From Acidobacteriota bacterium (lineage in GTDB: Bacteria; Acidobacteriota; Terriglobia; Terriglobales; Acidobacteriaceae), in assembly GCA_021816455.1 (NCBI GenBank), contig JAKAXU010000024.1:1-46386 (forward strand): DNA of 46,386 nt. The letters run 5' to 3'. A model generated the notes under the pieces. It made no database searches. It was not told where the DNA came from and saw nothing but the letters and a program-made list of their open reading frames with translations. The position numbers were made by a program, and so were the translations under genes. Positions 26,123-34,528 of this stretch are shown here, one piece after another; the first letter of the stretch is position 1, and every line of letters begins with the position of its first letter.

Positions 26123-28737
26123 GCGGGAAAGTAGCATGCCGCAAACGATACTGTGACAAACAGAAATGCGATTCCAATATATGTAGTTGGGTCGCTCGCG
26201 CTGATCTGAAACAGTAGCCCTTGCAACACCCGCGTTAAAGCCAATGCACCGCTGATGCCGAGCAACAACCCACCCAGAACCAGGCGCAATCCATGCCCAA
26301 AGATGAACGCGCGGATGTTTCCGTGTTGCGCTCCCAGAGCCATACGAATTCCTATTTCTTTCGTCCTCTGCACCACGGAATAGGCAATGACGCCATAAAG
26401 TCCAACGACAGTAATGATGGTTGCAGCAACCGCGAAAGCTCCCAACAGAGTCATCATCATGCGAAGCTGACCTTCGGAAGCATCTACAACTGTATTCATG
26501 GAAGCAACTTCTGCAATTGGTTGATCGTGGTCTAGGCCTGATATTGCGTTGCGAACCGTGTTTCCAAACGATAGTGGATGACCCTCCGTGCGTATCACTA
26601 ACATGGCAGACTTAGGAGGGTGTTGCATTGAGGAGAGGTAAACTCCTGGGCTGGGCCCCTCCGTCAGTTTGTACTCCCGAGTGTCTGCCACAATGCCGAC
26701 GACCTCTATCGGTGTAGTGTGAGACCCAATCAGAATGTGCTGGCCGATAGCTTGTGCCCCACCCGTAGATTGGGGCCAGAAGTGGCGCGCCAGGCTCTCG
26801 TTGATAACCGCAACCGGAATTGCTCTTGCGTCATCTTGCGCGTTAAATCCACGGCCTCTCTTAAGCGGAATTTTCATAGTCTGGAAATACTGTGGAGTGA
26901 TATTCAGTACCATGGCGAGCGGACGCTTATCTTCCGATCTGCTAGCCACTTGCACTTGCGCCATTGGGTACGGGGTCATAGGAAGCGCCGTTGTGATCGC
27001 GGCACTGGTCACTCCAGGGATCGCGTCAATATGCTCTATGAGAGTGTTGTAAAAGGCAGTTCTCTTCTGCTCTGTGCCATATCTAGTGGACGAAGGCGTA
27101 AGACTCATCGTTAGTAGGTTGGAAGCTTTAAACCCAGGATCAACCCGATACACGCGAGCAAGGCTTTCGATCAGCAAAGTAGCACCAATCAGTAAAACAG
27201 TTGAAAGTGCCACCTGACCTATTACAAACATGCTCCGCAGATTCACGCGTGCAAATCTTGATTTTTGCCTTGAATGATTTGCACCTTCCCCACTTCCTCG
27301 CAGCACTCCAGCAAGATCAGATTGTGACGCGGACAATGCCGGAGTCAGTCCAAACAGTAAGCCGGTCAGAAATGAAAGAACGGCTGCGAATAGAAGGACC
27401 GTACTATCGATTGTGATTTCACCGGATCGCGGAATATCTAGCTCCGTCATCCTGCGGACGATCTTAACGGCCAACGCGGCGATAGCAATGCCGAAAGCTC
27501 CACCCATAAATGACAGCAGGATGCTTTCGGTAAGGAGCTGTCCAATGATCCTCCACCGTCCAGCCCCGATAGCTGCACGGACTGCAAATTCTCGGGACCG
27601 GGCAGTTGCGCGGGCCAATAAAAGGCTAGCGATGTTCGCGCACACAATGAACAGCACAAGTCCCACTGCGCCGAAGAGCAGCCAGAGCTTTGAACGGATG
27701 TCAGAAACAAGGTGATTTTTCAGGAACACGAGATGAATGGGAGGCCGGTTCCATAACCGTGCAATGCTCTTGTCGGTATCGAGCATTCCCGGATGAGCGG
27801 CTTCATACTGGCGATCAATAAGAGCGAGTTCTGCATTGGCCTGTGAAATATCGACGCCCCGTTTCAACCTGCCAAAAACCTGCAAAATGGGGCTGATGTG
27901 CCGTGACTGCGGGTTGAGAACTGACCATTCTGAAGGTCTTGTCAGCCAAACGTCCATCACTGTAGACGGAAAATGAAATTTTGGCGGCAGGACGCCGATG
28001 ATGGTATACGCCGCACCCGCCAGGGTCACTGATCGGCCTATTATGGATGGATTCCTATTGAATCGTCGCTGCCAGAGTTCTGCACTGATCATCGCCACGG
28101 CTGGTCCGCCCGGCGTATCCTCCGAGGGAAGAAAACTGCGGCCTAGCAATGGCTTGACTCCGAGAATATCGAGGAAATTGCCTGAGACTCGCGCACCCTT
28201 CAAAACCTCCGGTTGACCGTCGCCGGAGAGAGCCAAATCCTCTTTGCCACTGTATGCTCCGAGGCCTTCATAGGATCGGGCGGAGGCACGCATTTCCTCG
28301 AAGTGGATCGGCGTAATGCTGCTGCTAGGCAAGACCAGGCGGTCTGGGTCGTTGTAGTCGAGGGACTTCAACAAGACGGCACGAATAACAGAAAACATCG
28401 CTGTGTTTAACCCAATGCCGAGCGAAATCGTGAGGATTGCCGTGATCGCAAACCCAGGAGATTTGCGCAGTTGTCGCAGCGCATAGCGCACATCGCGCAG
28501 CAGGCTCTCTATCCACGGTAAGGTGGCCCGTTCGCGGTAAGCCTGCCGCGCCTGTTCCACGCCACCCAGCCGAATCAGTGCCTGCCTCCGCGCTTCCTCT
28601 CGCGACAGGCCAGCGCGCATGCCCTCTTCGGTATCCATGGCGATGTGCGATTCCAGTTCCGACTGAAAGTCGTCTTCTGTCCGGCTCCGACCGAGCAGGC
28701 CACACAGGCGTATCCAGAAAGCGCGCAGAGTCTTCAT
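26074..28737 (-). CDS. ADOP permease, long subtype, copy 2
   Basis: An 887-aa permease of the long subtype. The N-terminal domain carries DDFQSELESHIAMDTEEGMRAGLSREEARRQA (landmarks FQSELESHIAMD, SREEARRQALIRLGG) and shares LPWIESLLRDVRYALRQL with copy 1. The membrane modules show ISLGIGLNTAMFSVI, CANIASLLLARATARSREFAVRAAIGAGR (landmarks CANIASLLLARA, VRAAIGAGR) and KEIGIRMALGAQH, and the end is [19 protein letters not shown] 28737 is preferred to the GTG one codon earlier, with AAAGGAT upstream. A PadR gene lies 69 bases upstream in the same direction, the typical regulator pairing for this family. Confidence 0.88.
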   Translation of the reverse strand: MKTLRAFWIRLCGLLGRSRTEDDFQSELESHIAMDTEEGMRAGLSREEARRQALIRLGGVEQARQAYRERATLPWIESLLRDVRYALRQLRKSPGFAITAILTISLGIGLNTAMFSVIRAVLLKSLDYNDPDRLVLPSSSITPIHFEEMRASARSYEGLGAYSGKEDLALSGDGQPEVLKGARVSGNFLDILGVKPLLGRSFLPSEDTPGGPAVAMISAELWQRRFNRNPSIIGRSVTLAGAAYTIIGVLPPKFHFPSTVMDVWLTRPSEWSVLNPQSRHISPILQVFGRLKRGVDISQANAELALIDRQYEAAHPGMLDTDKSIARLWNRPPIHLVFLKNHLVSDIRSKLWLLFGAVGLVLFIVCANIASLLLARATARSREFAVRAAIGAGRWRIIGQLLTESILLSFMGGAFGIAIAALAVKIVRRMTELDIPRSGEITIDSTVLLFAAVLSFLTGLLFGLTPALSASQSDLAGVLRGSGEGANHSRQKSRFARVNLRSMFVIGQVALSTVLLIGATLLIESLARVYRVDPGFKASNLLTMSLTPSSTRYGTEQKRTAFYNTLIEHIDAIPGVTSAAITTALPMTPYPMAQVQVASRSEDKRPLAMVLNITPQYFQTMKIPLKRGRGFNAQDDARAIPVAVINESLARHFWPQSTGGAQAIGQHILIGSHTTPIEVVGIVADTREYKLTEGPSPGVYLSSMQHPPKSAMLVIRTEGHPLSFGNTVRNAISGLDHDQPIAEVASMNTVVDASEGQLRMMMTLLGAFAVAATIITVVGLYGVIAYSVVQRTKEIGIRMALGAQHGNIRAFIFGHGLRLVLGGLLLGISGALALTRVLQGLLFQISASDPTTYIGIAFLFVTVSFAACYFPARRAASIDPMRALRAE

Positions 28738-28806
28738 CACATATCCTTTCGACCTTGTCCGTGAAGGTTGATCAGGTTCGGGCCTTGTAGTCTCGTGCCA
28801 TTCGGT

Positions 28807-29148
28807 TCATGCCTCTTCAGCGGGGGCGAGAAAACGCGCCACAATCTCCGTGGTCTGCTCCCACTCGGCCGCGGCCTTCTTCAGACGGCGCTGGCCCGCT
28901 TTCGTCAGCTCGTAAAACTTTGCCCGGCGATTGTTTTCAGACGTTCCCCAGCGCGAACGGATGTACCCCTCCTGTTCGAGCTTCAGCAGCGCCGGATACA
29001 GCGTGCCGTAGTTCAACTGCAACAGGTCGCCGCTGGTCTGCTCGATGCGCCGCGCCAGCCCGTAGCCGTGCTGTGGCCCCAGAGTTTCCAGTGTCTTCAG
29101 CGCCATCAGCGCCAGCGTTCCCTGCCATACATCGGCTTTTTCGCCCAT
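28807..29148 (-). CDS. PadR-family transcriptional regulator
   Basis: A 113-aa PadR repressor, complete. Its winged helix has VWQGTLALMALKTLETLGPQHGYGLARRIEQ (landmarks WQGTLALMALKTL, HGYGLARRIEQ), the NYGTLYPALLKLEQEGYIRSRWGTSENNRRAKFYELT wing (landmarks GTLYPALLKLEQEG, NNRRAKFYELT) and a C-terminal dimerisation helix. ATG 29148 is chosen because TAGGAGAG lies 6 bases before it. It is transcribed towards the two long permeases and very probably represses itself and them. The inducer is unknown. Confidence 0.93.
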   Translation of the reverse strand: MGEKADVWQGTLALMALKTLETLGPQHGYGLARRIEQTSGDLLQLNYGTLYPALLKLEQEGYIRSRWGTSENNRRAKFYELTKAGQRRLKKAAAEWEQTTEIVARFLAPAEEA

Positions 29149-29190
29149 AGACTCTCCTATTGCCAACAAATAGGAGAAGCATACACAACG

Positions 29191-29211
29191 ATCTATGAGA
29201 AAGCAATAGAT
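29191..29211. promoter_or_regulatory. Inverted repeat upstream of padR, candidate operator
   Basis: ATCTAT and ATAGAT form perfect arms around 9 bases, within an AT-rich region 43-63 bases upstream of the PadR ATG. The position and base content fit a PadR auto-operator. The broken padR at 121..294 has a different dyad (ATGATT/AATCAT), so the two regulators probably had different specificity. Confidence 0.45.
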
Positions 29212-29667
29212 ATATTTTCAGCATGTCAAGGACAGAGCAAAACCTGGCTACCGCAGCAGAGTAAATGTATGCTCCGCCACAGTACTCCACCCGCGAAGCG
29301 TTCTGTGTCCGCCAGCATCAGCCGCAACCAGATCCAGCTAACAAAGCTGTGGCGAAGCTGATGAAAGTGCATCCTCGTCTCCGGTCACGTAGGATACGGT
29401 TGATTCGCGGAAGATTGATTGCGGCACGACCACATGATTTTTCACATTTCAACTGCTACAGGAATACGAGTCCGGTCGATGCACAAGAAGCCGTTCAGTA
29501 ACGCGTGGGCGCAAGCAACCTGGGCACATGCCGACAAATCAGCAGGGTTCAACACAAAATAAAACCGCGTCGATTCCGATGCACATCCTGCTGGCAGCTG
29601 TCTTGCTGCGGGCAGTCCTCTTTGCCATGTGCGCCCAGGTATATACAGATTCTTCGCATACCCATTC
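29212..29667. other. Non-coding or decayed stretch
   Basis: Short open frames occur on both strands, but none has a convincing start, domain or codon pattern. Nothing was identified here apart from the boundary with the REPIN-like element that follows. Confidence 0.4.
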
Positions 29668-29757
29668 GCGCAGAATATGGTTGGCACCAACCATGAATAC
29701 CCAAGTCCATACCCCGCCACTGGGTCCAATCTGGTTGGTGCCAACCACATTTTGCGC
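29668..29757. repeat. REPIN-like inverted pair of palindromes
   Basis: The left arm (29668..29693) and right arm (29732..29757) are inverted copies of 26 bases with 2 mismatches. Each contains a self-complementary core, TGGTTGGCACCAACCA, with its exact reverse complement in the other arm. The 38-base spacer itself has CCCA/TGGG ends. Two REP-type palindromes in opposite orientation are the definition of a REPIN. No REP-associated transposase was found in the window. Confidence 0.7.
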
Positions 29758-29995
29758 TATGCATTGAGGTTCGATAGCAGGGGTAATGCAGTGGGAAATT
29801 TTCGGGACGATCCGTTAACAACCTTACAAGCGGAGATTGAGTGCTGAAATGCGCAATTTCCAGGATGCCTCAGCTACTACCTGAAACCCCTCAGTTCTCG
29901 CAAAGAAAATATCCGCGATCCACACTCCAGGGCGTTGCCTCCGATGAGACAGCGCCCTCGCTCTTTTCAAACTCATAGCACGGAGCACACACACA

Positions 29996-30355
29996 ATGAT
30001 CTACGTCGTTCATCTCTACGAATGCACCCCGGAGCGGTCGTCTCTGTTCGCTTCATCCTTCGACCATGATGGACTGTTCGCGGCAATAGGGAAACACCTG
30101 ACAGGCTATCTTCACACGCAGCTTCGTCAACACTCCTCTCGCCCTCAGACTTATCTTGCGATTGAATTCTGGCTCACGGAAGACGACTACCACCGTGCCC
30201 GCCGGAGCAATGCTGTGCGAGCACGGGAGGAATGGCTCAGAGCAATCACTGTTACCCAGGTCTACCTGGGCATCTTCCTTCCACGCATGGAAGGGAGCGA
30301 TGAGAACGCTGCTCTGATCGGAATGCCTGCCTCAAGCTCAGAACTTCGATCATAA
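29996..30355 (+). CDS. Small dimeric alpha/beta-barrel (ABM-like) protein
   Basis: A 119-aa protein that resembles antibiotic-biosynthesis-monooxygenase-type ferredoxin-fold proteins. It has a beta strand start MIYVVHLYECTPE, an amphipathic helix, a strand YLAIEFWLTEDDYHRAR and a final VTQVYLGIF strand. Members act as small oxygenases or as stress proteins without cofactors. The sequence shows no diagnostic catalytic residue, so only the fold is proposed. GGAG lies about 10 bases before the ATG. It precedes the integrase by 49 bases and may be island cargo or the chromosomal border gene. Confidence 0.5.
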   Translation: MIYVVHLYECTPERSSLFASSFDHDGLFAAIGKHLTGYLHTQLRQHSSRPQTYLAIEFWLTEDDYHRARRSNAVRAREEWLRAITVTQVYLGIFLPRMEGSDENAALIGMPASSSELRS

Positions 30356-30404
30356 GTCCTTACCCTGAGACTCTCACCTAACCCTCCAGTCAACGAGAAC
30401 AAAT

Positions 30405-31376
30405 ATGACCCAACTCGAGATTTCTTCTCTACCCCGCAGCCCTGAACTCGGTGTCTTGGTCGAGCAGGCCGCGAAATTCCTTGAGGCAGCCAGGGCTGGC
30501 TCGACCCGAAAGGCTTATGCCGAAGACCTGGCAGATTTTCGTCGCTTTACTGAACGGCATAGCCTTCCCTTTCTACCATCAACGCCAGAAACGGTAGCGC
30601 TTTATATCGCCGATCTTGCATCCCGCCTTTCTGTCTCGACGATCCGGCGGCGCATGGCGGCCATCACGAACGCACACAAGGAGGCAGGATTCTACAATTC
30701 CCCGGCCTCGCCGCGCCAGCACTATATCGTGCGCGAGGTTCTCGCAGGGATCAAGCGCAAGATTGGAACGGTGCAGCATGGGGTTGATCCACTTCTCGCT
30801 AAAGACATTCGCAAGATTGTTACCGCCGGGCCTGACAACCTCCTCGGACTCCGTGACCGGGCACTCGTATTGGTGGGATTCTCCGGCGCATTTCGACGCA
30901 GCGAGTTAACTTCGGTCCTCGAAGTGGAAGATCTGAACTTCACCAGTACCGGTCTTTCTATCAGAATGCGGCGGAGCAAAACCGACCAGGAAGGAAAGGG
31001 GCGTTCGGTTGACATCCCTTTCGGCGAGTTCTCGGAAACCTGCCCGGTTCGCGCTCTCCTCTCCTGGCTGGACGAGGCTCACATCACGACAGGCCCGGTC
31101 TTCCGAGCCGTGAACCGCCACGGCTATGTTGCCAGGAACGCCCTGTCGCCCCGCTCGGTCGCAAAGATTTTGAAGCGGGTTGCGGCGCGCGCCGGAATCA
31201 ACGCGGTCTCAATTGCCGGACACAGCCTGCGCGCCGGAATGGTCACACAGGCCGCAATGAACGGCGTCGAAGAACGAGAGATCGCTCGGATCACCGGACA
31301 CCATTCCGTTGGCATGGTTCGCCGCTATATTCGCGACGGTCGCGCCTTCGGTGCCAGCGCGCGACTAGGTTTGTAG
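30405..31376 (+). CDS. Tyrosine recombinase / integrase
   Basis: A 323-aa site-specific recombinase. The N-terminal SAM-like core-binding domain is at about 20-115. The catalytic domain shows the full set: Arg164 in AFRRSEL, Lys192 in RSKTDQEG, His273 and Arg276 in AGHSLRAG, His299 in TGHHS and nucleophile Tyr308 in RRYIRDG. It is shorter than typical phage integrases and resembles those of integrative elements. A hairpin terminator follows directly. With the second integrase at 44820..46055 it brackets the defence island. Confidence 0.92.
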   Translation: MTQLEISSLPRSPELGVLVEQAAKFLEAARAGSTRKAYAEDLADFRRFTERHSLPFLPSTPETVALYIADLASRLSVSTIRRRMAAITNAHKEAGFYNSPASPRQHYIVREVLAGIKRKIGTVQHGVDPLLAKDIRKIVTAGPDNLLGLRDRALVLVGFSGAFRRSELTSVLEVEDLNFTSTGLSIRMRRSKTDQEGKGRSVDIPFGEFSETCPVRALLSWLDEAHITTGPVFRAVNRHGYVARNALSPRSVAKILKRVAARAGINAVSIAGHSLRAGMVTQAAMNGVEEREIARITGHHSVGMVRRYIRDGRAFGASARLGL

Positions 31377-31403
31377 GGGCCGGGAATAGAAAGTTTCCGG
31401 CCC
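31377..31403 (+). terminator. Hairpin terminator after the integrase
   Basis: GGGCCGGGAA and TTTCCGGCCC pair over 10 positions with one G-T, around a 7-base loop. The hairpin starts at the base after the integrase stop codon. The following T-run is short (TT), so termination may be partial. Confidence 0.65.
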
Positions 31404-31477
31404 TTAAGCCGTTGCCTTATCCATTTCCACCGCCGCCACGCACATCGCGTGGCTTTTCTGCTTTTACGGAGAACTCT

Positions 31478-32068
31478 ATGTCCATTGATGCTCTTGATTT
31501 CCTCGCAAAACTCCAAAAACAACGAAGACGCGAACTTGCCAGCGCGCTCGCACATTTCCTGCCTCCTCCGGGTCTTCAGTTGCCCGAGGCCCTGGAAGCC
31601 GCAATCCGAAACCAACTGATGATCCAACCAATCCTGGCTCGTTCAGAGCTGGCTTCGCGTTCCTCTATAGTCGGCATCCCATCCGCTGACCGCCTCGCAA
31701 TCGAATTTTGGTACTCGCAATACGGGCCCGATGCCAACTGGCTGATGGAGACAGGTGCATCCAGCGGAGTCGTCGCCCTCGAAGTTGATCCCAACCTCGC
31801 CCGGTATGCGCTCACGCATCTGATCAGCGACCCTCTCACGTGTCAACGCACCCTGCACTTTGAAGCTAACGGGAAGTGGCAAGTCCTGTTCGAATATGTA
31901 GCAGATCTACCGCCAATCCAAAGTTCTCCCGGTGTGCGTCTCCACTCAGGAAGCTCGATCCTGGTTCCGCCTTCACGTACGCCTTCCGGAGTCGAACTCG
32001 TCTACCAGAATCCGCGCGCCCGGTTGCTCCCCGCCGATTGGCTGCGCAAAGAAAGGAGCATCAGATGA
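31478..32068 (+). CDS. Primase-polymerase-like (prim-pol N-terminal domain) protein
   Basis: A 196-aa protein that aligns by eye with the bifunctional primase/polymerase N-terminal domain of mobile elements. It has W..YGPDANWLMETGASSGVVALEVDPN, here given as landmarks GPDANWLMETG and SGVVALEVDP, where the family has the catalytic D-x-D. Later come PGVRLHSGSSILVPPS and TPSGVELVYQNP, which match the pG(V/I)..rg....aPPS..psG.. end of the domain. The first catalytic acid is Glu (E-V-D), so activity is uncertain. GGAG lies before ATG 31478. The stop overlaps the next ORF by 4 bases (ATGA). This kind of gene commonly accompanies integrases on integrative elements. Confidence 0.6.
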   Translation: MSIDALDFLAKLQKQRRRELASALAHFLPPPGLQLPEALEAAIRNQLMIQPILARSELASRSSIVGIPSADRLAIEFWYSQYGPDANWLMETGASSGVVALEVDPNLARYALTHLISDPLTCQRTLHFEANGKWQVLFEYVADLPPIQSSPGVRLHSGSSILVPPSRTPSGVELVYQNPRARLLPADWLRKERSIR

Positions 32069-32193
32069 ACCGTATTCCTTCCCAACCAAATCCTTCCGCG
32101 ATATCCCGCCATGGATTACCGACTGCCCTCTCGCGGCTCCAATTGTGCTGCGAGCGACGCATCGATTCCAAATGGCTGGAGGAACAGCAGTGA
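32065..32193 (+). CDS. Short ORF coupled to the prim-pol gene
   Basis: A 42-codon frame starts on an ATG that overlaps the upstream stop (ATGA), the classic arrangement for translational coupling. It contains a few Cys (LQLCCERR) but no recognisable domain. A GTG-started frame of 14 codons follows at once and then ends before the ISL3 transposase end, so the gene set may have been cut by that insertion. Confidence 0.35.
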   Translation: MNRIPSQPNPSAISRHGLPTALSRLQLCCERRIDSKWLEEQQ

Positions 32194-32273
32194 ACGAATA
32201 TGTCCGCTGGGAATCGACACTCTTCAACTTCTAACCGGACAGCAGTGGCCAAAAATAACCAAACTCATGGGCT

Positions 32274-33779
32274 TCAGAAGAGCGATAACTGACCATATTC
32301 ACCCACCAACGGTACCGGCTCCGGTGGAGGCTCGGAACGAAGTTCACGGATGGATTTCTTCCTCGGACCGTTCTTTTTGTTGAGTCTTTTTTCTTTTTCG
32401 CGCTGAAGAATGGCACTCATGCTACGCCCACAGAGCCAGCGGCGGCGTAGCTCCCGAAACCCGAGACCACGTGCCATCCGATCTATCTCTTTGATAACGG
32501 CATTTTGCGACTCAATCTCAGCATTAGTCCACCCTAACGACCAGAAGGCGCAGATAACATCCCGGTTTTTTCGGCAACTTCTTAAAAAAGTATCGAGGCC
32601 TTCTTGTACATGCTTAGATAGCTTTGCCTCGTATTTGTCGAGCGCGATGCTAGCTTCCTTGGCCGAGACTGTTCTGTGATAAAGGTTCATCACCCGCTGC
32701 AAATAGTAATAGGCCTCGCGAACATCCGGATAGTGCTTGAGTAGGAATCTCACGGCATTCCTGTGCGATTGATTCGTCTCTCCTATTTTTGTGTGCAGCA
32801 GTATCCGTACCTCTGCGGCAGTCGGCTTCCTGAGTTTTTCGCTTTCACACTGTTGCGATTTTGAATGATTCCCTTTTGCGCGTTGCGCCTTTCTGTGGCG
32901 TGCCGGACGGATAATGCGCTTCTCTTTGATAGCGCATACATATCGATCCAGCATCGCGTCCTCGAATGGCTTTATGAATTCGTCGAATATCTCAATGAGG
33001 CGCCGGACGACATGATGAGGATCGGCAATGATGGTGGCAGAGGGGTAGTACTCTCGACCCAACCGTAACAGAAACTCTGCCATGTCTGAGATGTAGCACG
33101 TTACTTTGTCGCGCCCTTCGAGCGCGACGAAAAACTCAGCAACCGCCGCTTCGCTGTACGTTTCAAGCAGTTCAAGTGGTCTGGTGTTTAGCAGTACTCC
33201 GGTATACTCGCGCCCCGAAGGATGTGCGTTGTCGATCTGTATAACATGCCCGTGTCCTTCCGAAGTAGCCTGTCGGAAGACCTCCTGCGGCGTAGGCATG
33301 TTTTTTGCTGACTCGCGCACAATATCCTGGACAGTTCGGCGTCCCAGGGAAGTAAGTACAGCTATATCGGAGATCGTGCGGCGCTCATGGCTCAGATGAA
33401 TTACCTTCTCAGTAAGCCGCATGGTCCTACGCAAGTTGCCACGATCAAGAAATGGAAGCGGCGGATGGAATTTAGTTTTGCATTTTGTGCAGAGGAACTT
33501 CTGCGCTCTCAAAACAATGACTACCAATATCCCATTCTGTTCTACATCATTGATGTTGCGGTCAGCTTGGAAGCCCCATTTGATCACAGATTGGTTTGAA
33601 CGACATATGGGACAGGACGGCGTCTCGTCATAGACCGTAACCGCCTGCACCACGCTGATTTGCTGGGTACCTTCAATCTTCCCTTCCGTCTTGACGCCAG
33701 GAAGGTCGAGCCAGTTGGTCTCGAGTTTGGACAACTCACTTGTAGCCTTGGATCGGATTTTTTTCGTGCGCAGCCTCAT
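32274..33779 (-). CDS. ISL3-family transposase
   Basis: A 501-aa DDE transposase. The N-terminal zinc-ribbon-like motif is CPICRSN with CTKCKTKF (about residues 57-100). An HTH lies near 130-160 (TISDIAVLTSLGRRTVQDIV). The catalytic core has the first Asp in IQIDNAHPSG, the second in IIADPHHVVRRL and the Glu in NAEIESQNAVIKEIDRMARG (landmarks TNAEIESQNA, EIDRMARG), which is typical of ISL3. Start ATG 33779 has no strong ribosome site. I could not find convincing terminal inverted repeats or target duplications by eye, so the element's ends are not given. It separates the prim-pol gene from the excisionase-like gene. Confidence 0.88.
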   Translation of the reverse strand: MRLRTKKIRSKATSELSKLETNWLDLPGVKTEGKIEGTQQISVVQAVTVYDETPSCPICRSNQSVIKWGFQADRNINDVEQNGILVVIVLRAQKFLCTKCKTKFHPPLPFLDRGNLRRTMRLTEKVIHLSHERRTISDIAVLTSLGRRTVQDIVRESAKNMPTPQEVFRQATSEGHGHVIQIDNAHPSGREYTGVLLNTRPLELLETYSEAAVAEFFVALEGRDKVTCYISDMAEFLLRLGREYYPSATIIADPHHVVRRLIEIFDEFIKPFEDAMLDRYVCAIKEKRIIRPARHRKAQRAKGNHSKSQQCESEKLRKPTAAEVRILLHTKIGETNQSHRNAVRFLLKHYPDVREAYYYLQRVMNLYHRTVSAKEASIALDKYEAKLSKHVQEGLDTFLRSCRKNRDVICAFWSLGWTNAEIESQNAVIKEIDRMARGLGFRELRRRWLCGRSMSAILQREKEKRLNKKNGPRKKSIRELRSEPPPEPVPLVGEYGQLSLF

Positions 33780-33830
33780 CAATTTACTCGCAATTTGTTC
33801 ACACAGCCATGAAGTATCGAACCCGCGAGG

Positions 33831-34067
33831 TCAAGACACGCCTACTTGCTCCCGAAGCCATACCGCTGTCCAATAGGGATCGAACCGCACTTTGCCACCG
33901 TTGCGGATGACTGCTCGACCCATCCGCCCGCTCCGCGCGAGGGCGTACAGAGCACTCTGGCTCCACCCGAGCAGTGCAGCGAGATCCTTGGTCCTAAGGG
34001 CGTGGTCACTACTCTCGATGCGATCAGCCAGCGAACGCGGCGGGGTGCTGTGTGCGATATCTGTCAT
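33831..34067 (-). CDS. Excisionase-like MerR/HTH_17 protein
   Basis: A 78-aa DNA-binding protein. The segment LRTKDLAALLGWSQSALYALARSGRMGRAVIRNGGKVRFDPYW (landmarks TKDLAALLGWSQSALY, GKVRFDP) has the winged helix-turn-helix of phage excisionases and small island regulators. Start ATG 34067 is preferred over the longer frame. A dyad lies 17 bases upstream. Its place between two integrases suggests a recombination directionality factor or element repressor. Confidence 0.75.
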   Translation of the reverse strand: MTDIAHSTPPRSLADRIESSDHALRTKDLAALLGWSQSALYALARSGRMGRAVIRNGGKVRFDPYWTAVWLREQVGVS

Positions 34068-34083
34068 GGTGCTGTACCTATAT

Positions 34084-34096
34084 GTCCGATTCGGAC
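34084..34096. promoter_or_regulatory. Dyad upstream of the excisionase-like gene
   Basis: GTCCGA-T-TCGGAC is a perfect palindrome, 17-29 bases upstream of the ATG at 34067. This is a good position for auto-regulation. It also resembles the UAS at 18537..18556 (GTCCGATTTCGGAC), but the spacer differs by one base and the context is unrelated. Confidence 0.4.
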
Positions 34097-34528
34097 TTAT
34101 CGATGGTCGCAAAAAACTTCTTGCCGCAGCGGAAAGTCGGCGGAATTCGGCAGCAAAAATTTAACCTCTATCATCCTTCATAGAATGAGCACCTTACAGC
34201 AGCAATCTATGCCGATTTCGGCGCAATTCGGTGCGCCGATTTCGATCAGCGCTGGCTTCCTACGTTCTATGCAGGTTCATTATGCTTACCCGCAGGGTTC
34301 ATTCTTGATGTTTGCTGACAGTTCAAGTTCGCTGACACTAAAGCTGAAATGTTATGCTGCCGATTAGTTTGGTGTTAGGCGCAGTTCAAAATCTGGAGAA
34401 ATACAGAAAACCTAGCTCGGTGTCAGCGTAAAGGGACAGTCGGTAAGAATTTCGGGACGCTTTCAGCTTCATGTCCATCGGATATGCAACCTGGACTGGC
34501 ACAACTTCACATTCAGGACGGTGACTAC
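34097..34528. other. Gene-free stretch with stem-loop and short direct repeats
   Basis: No gene is supported here. GCCGATTTCG occurs twice (34211..34220 and 34235..34244). TCGGCGC/GCGCCGA (34218..34239) forms a 7-bp stem with an 8-base loop. The base composition shifts towards A/T. It could hold the promoter of the following gene or an element-specific site. Confidence 0.4.

Noticed and set aside
29505..29767. Overlapping small frames across the REPIN-like element
   Set aside because: They exist because the palindromes lack stop codons (repeated WLAPT/MVGAN readings); no ribosome site or conserved start.
32194..33840. Terminal inverted repeats for the ISL3 element
   Set aside because: I compared both flanks by eye and found no convincing matching ends or target duplication.
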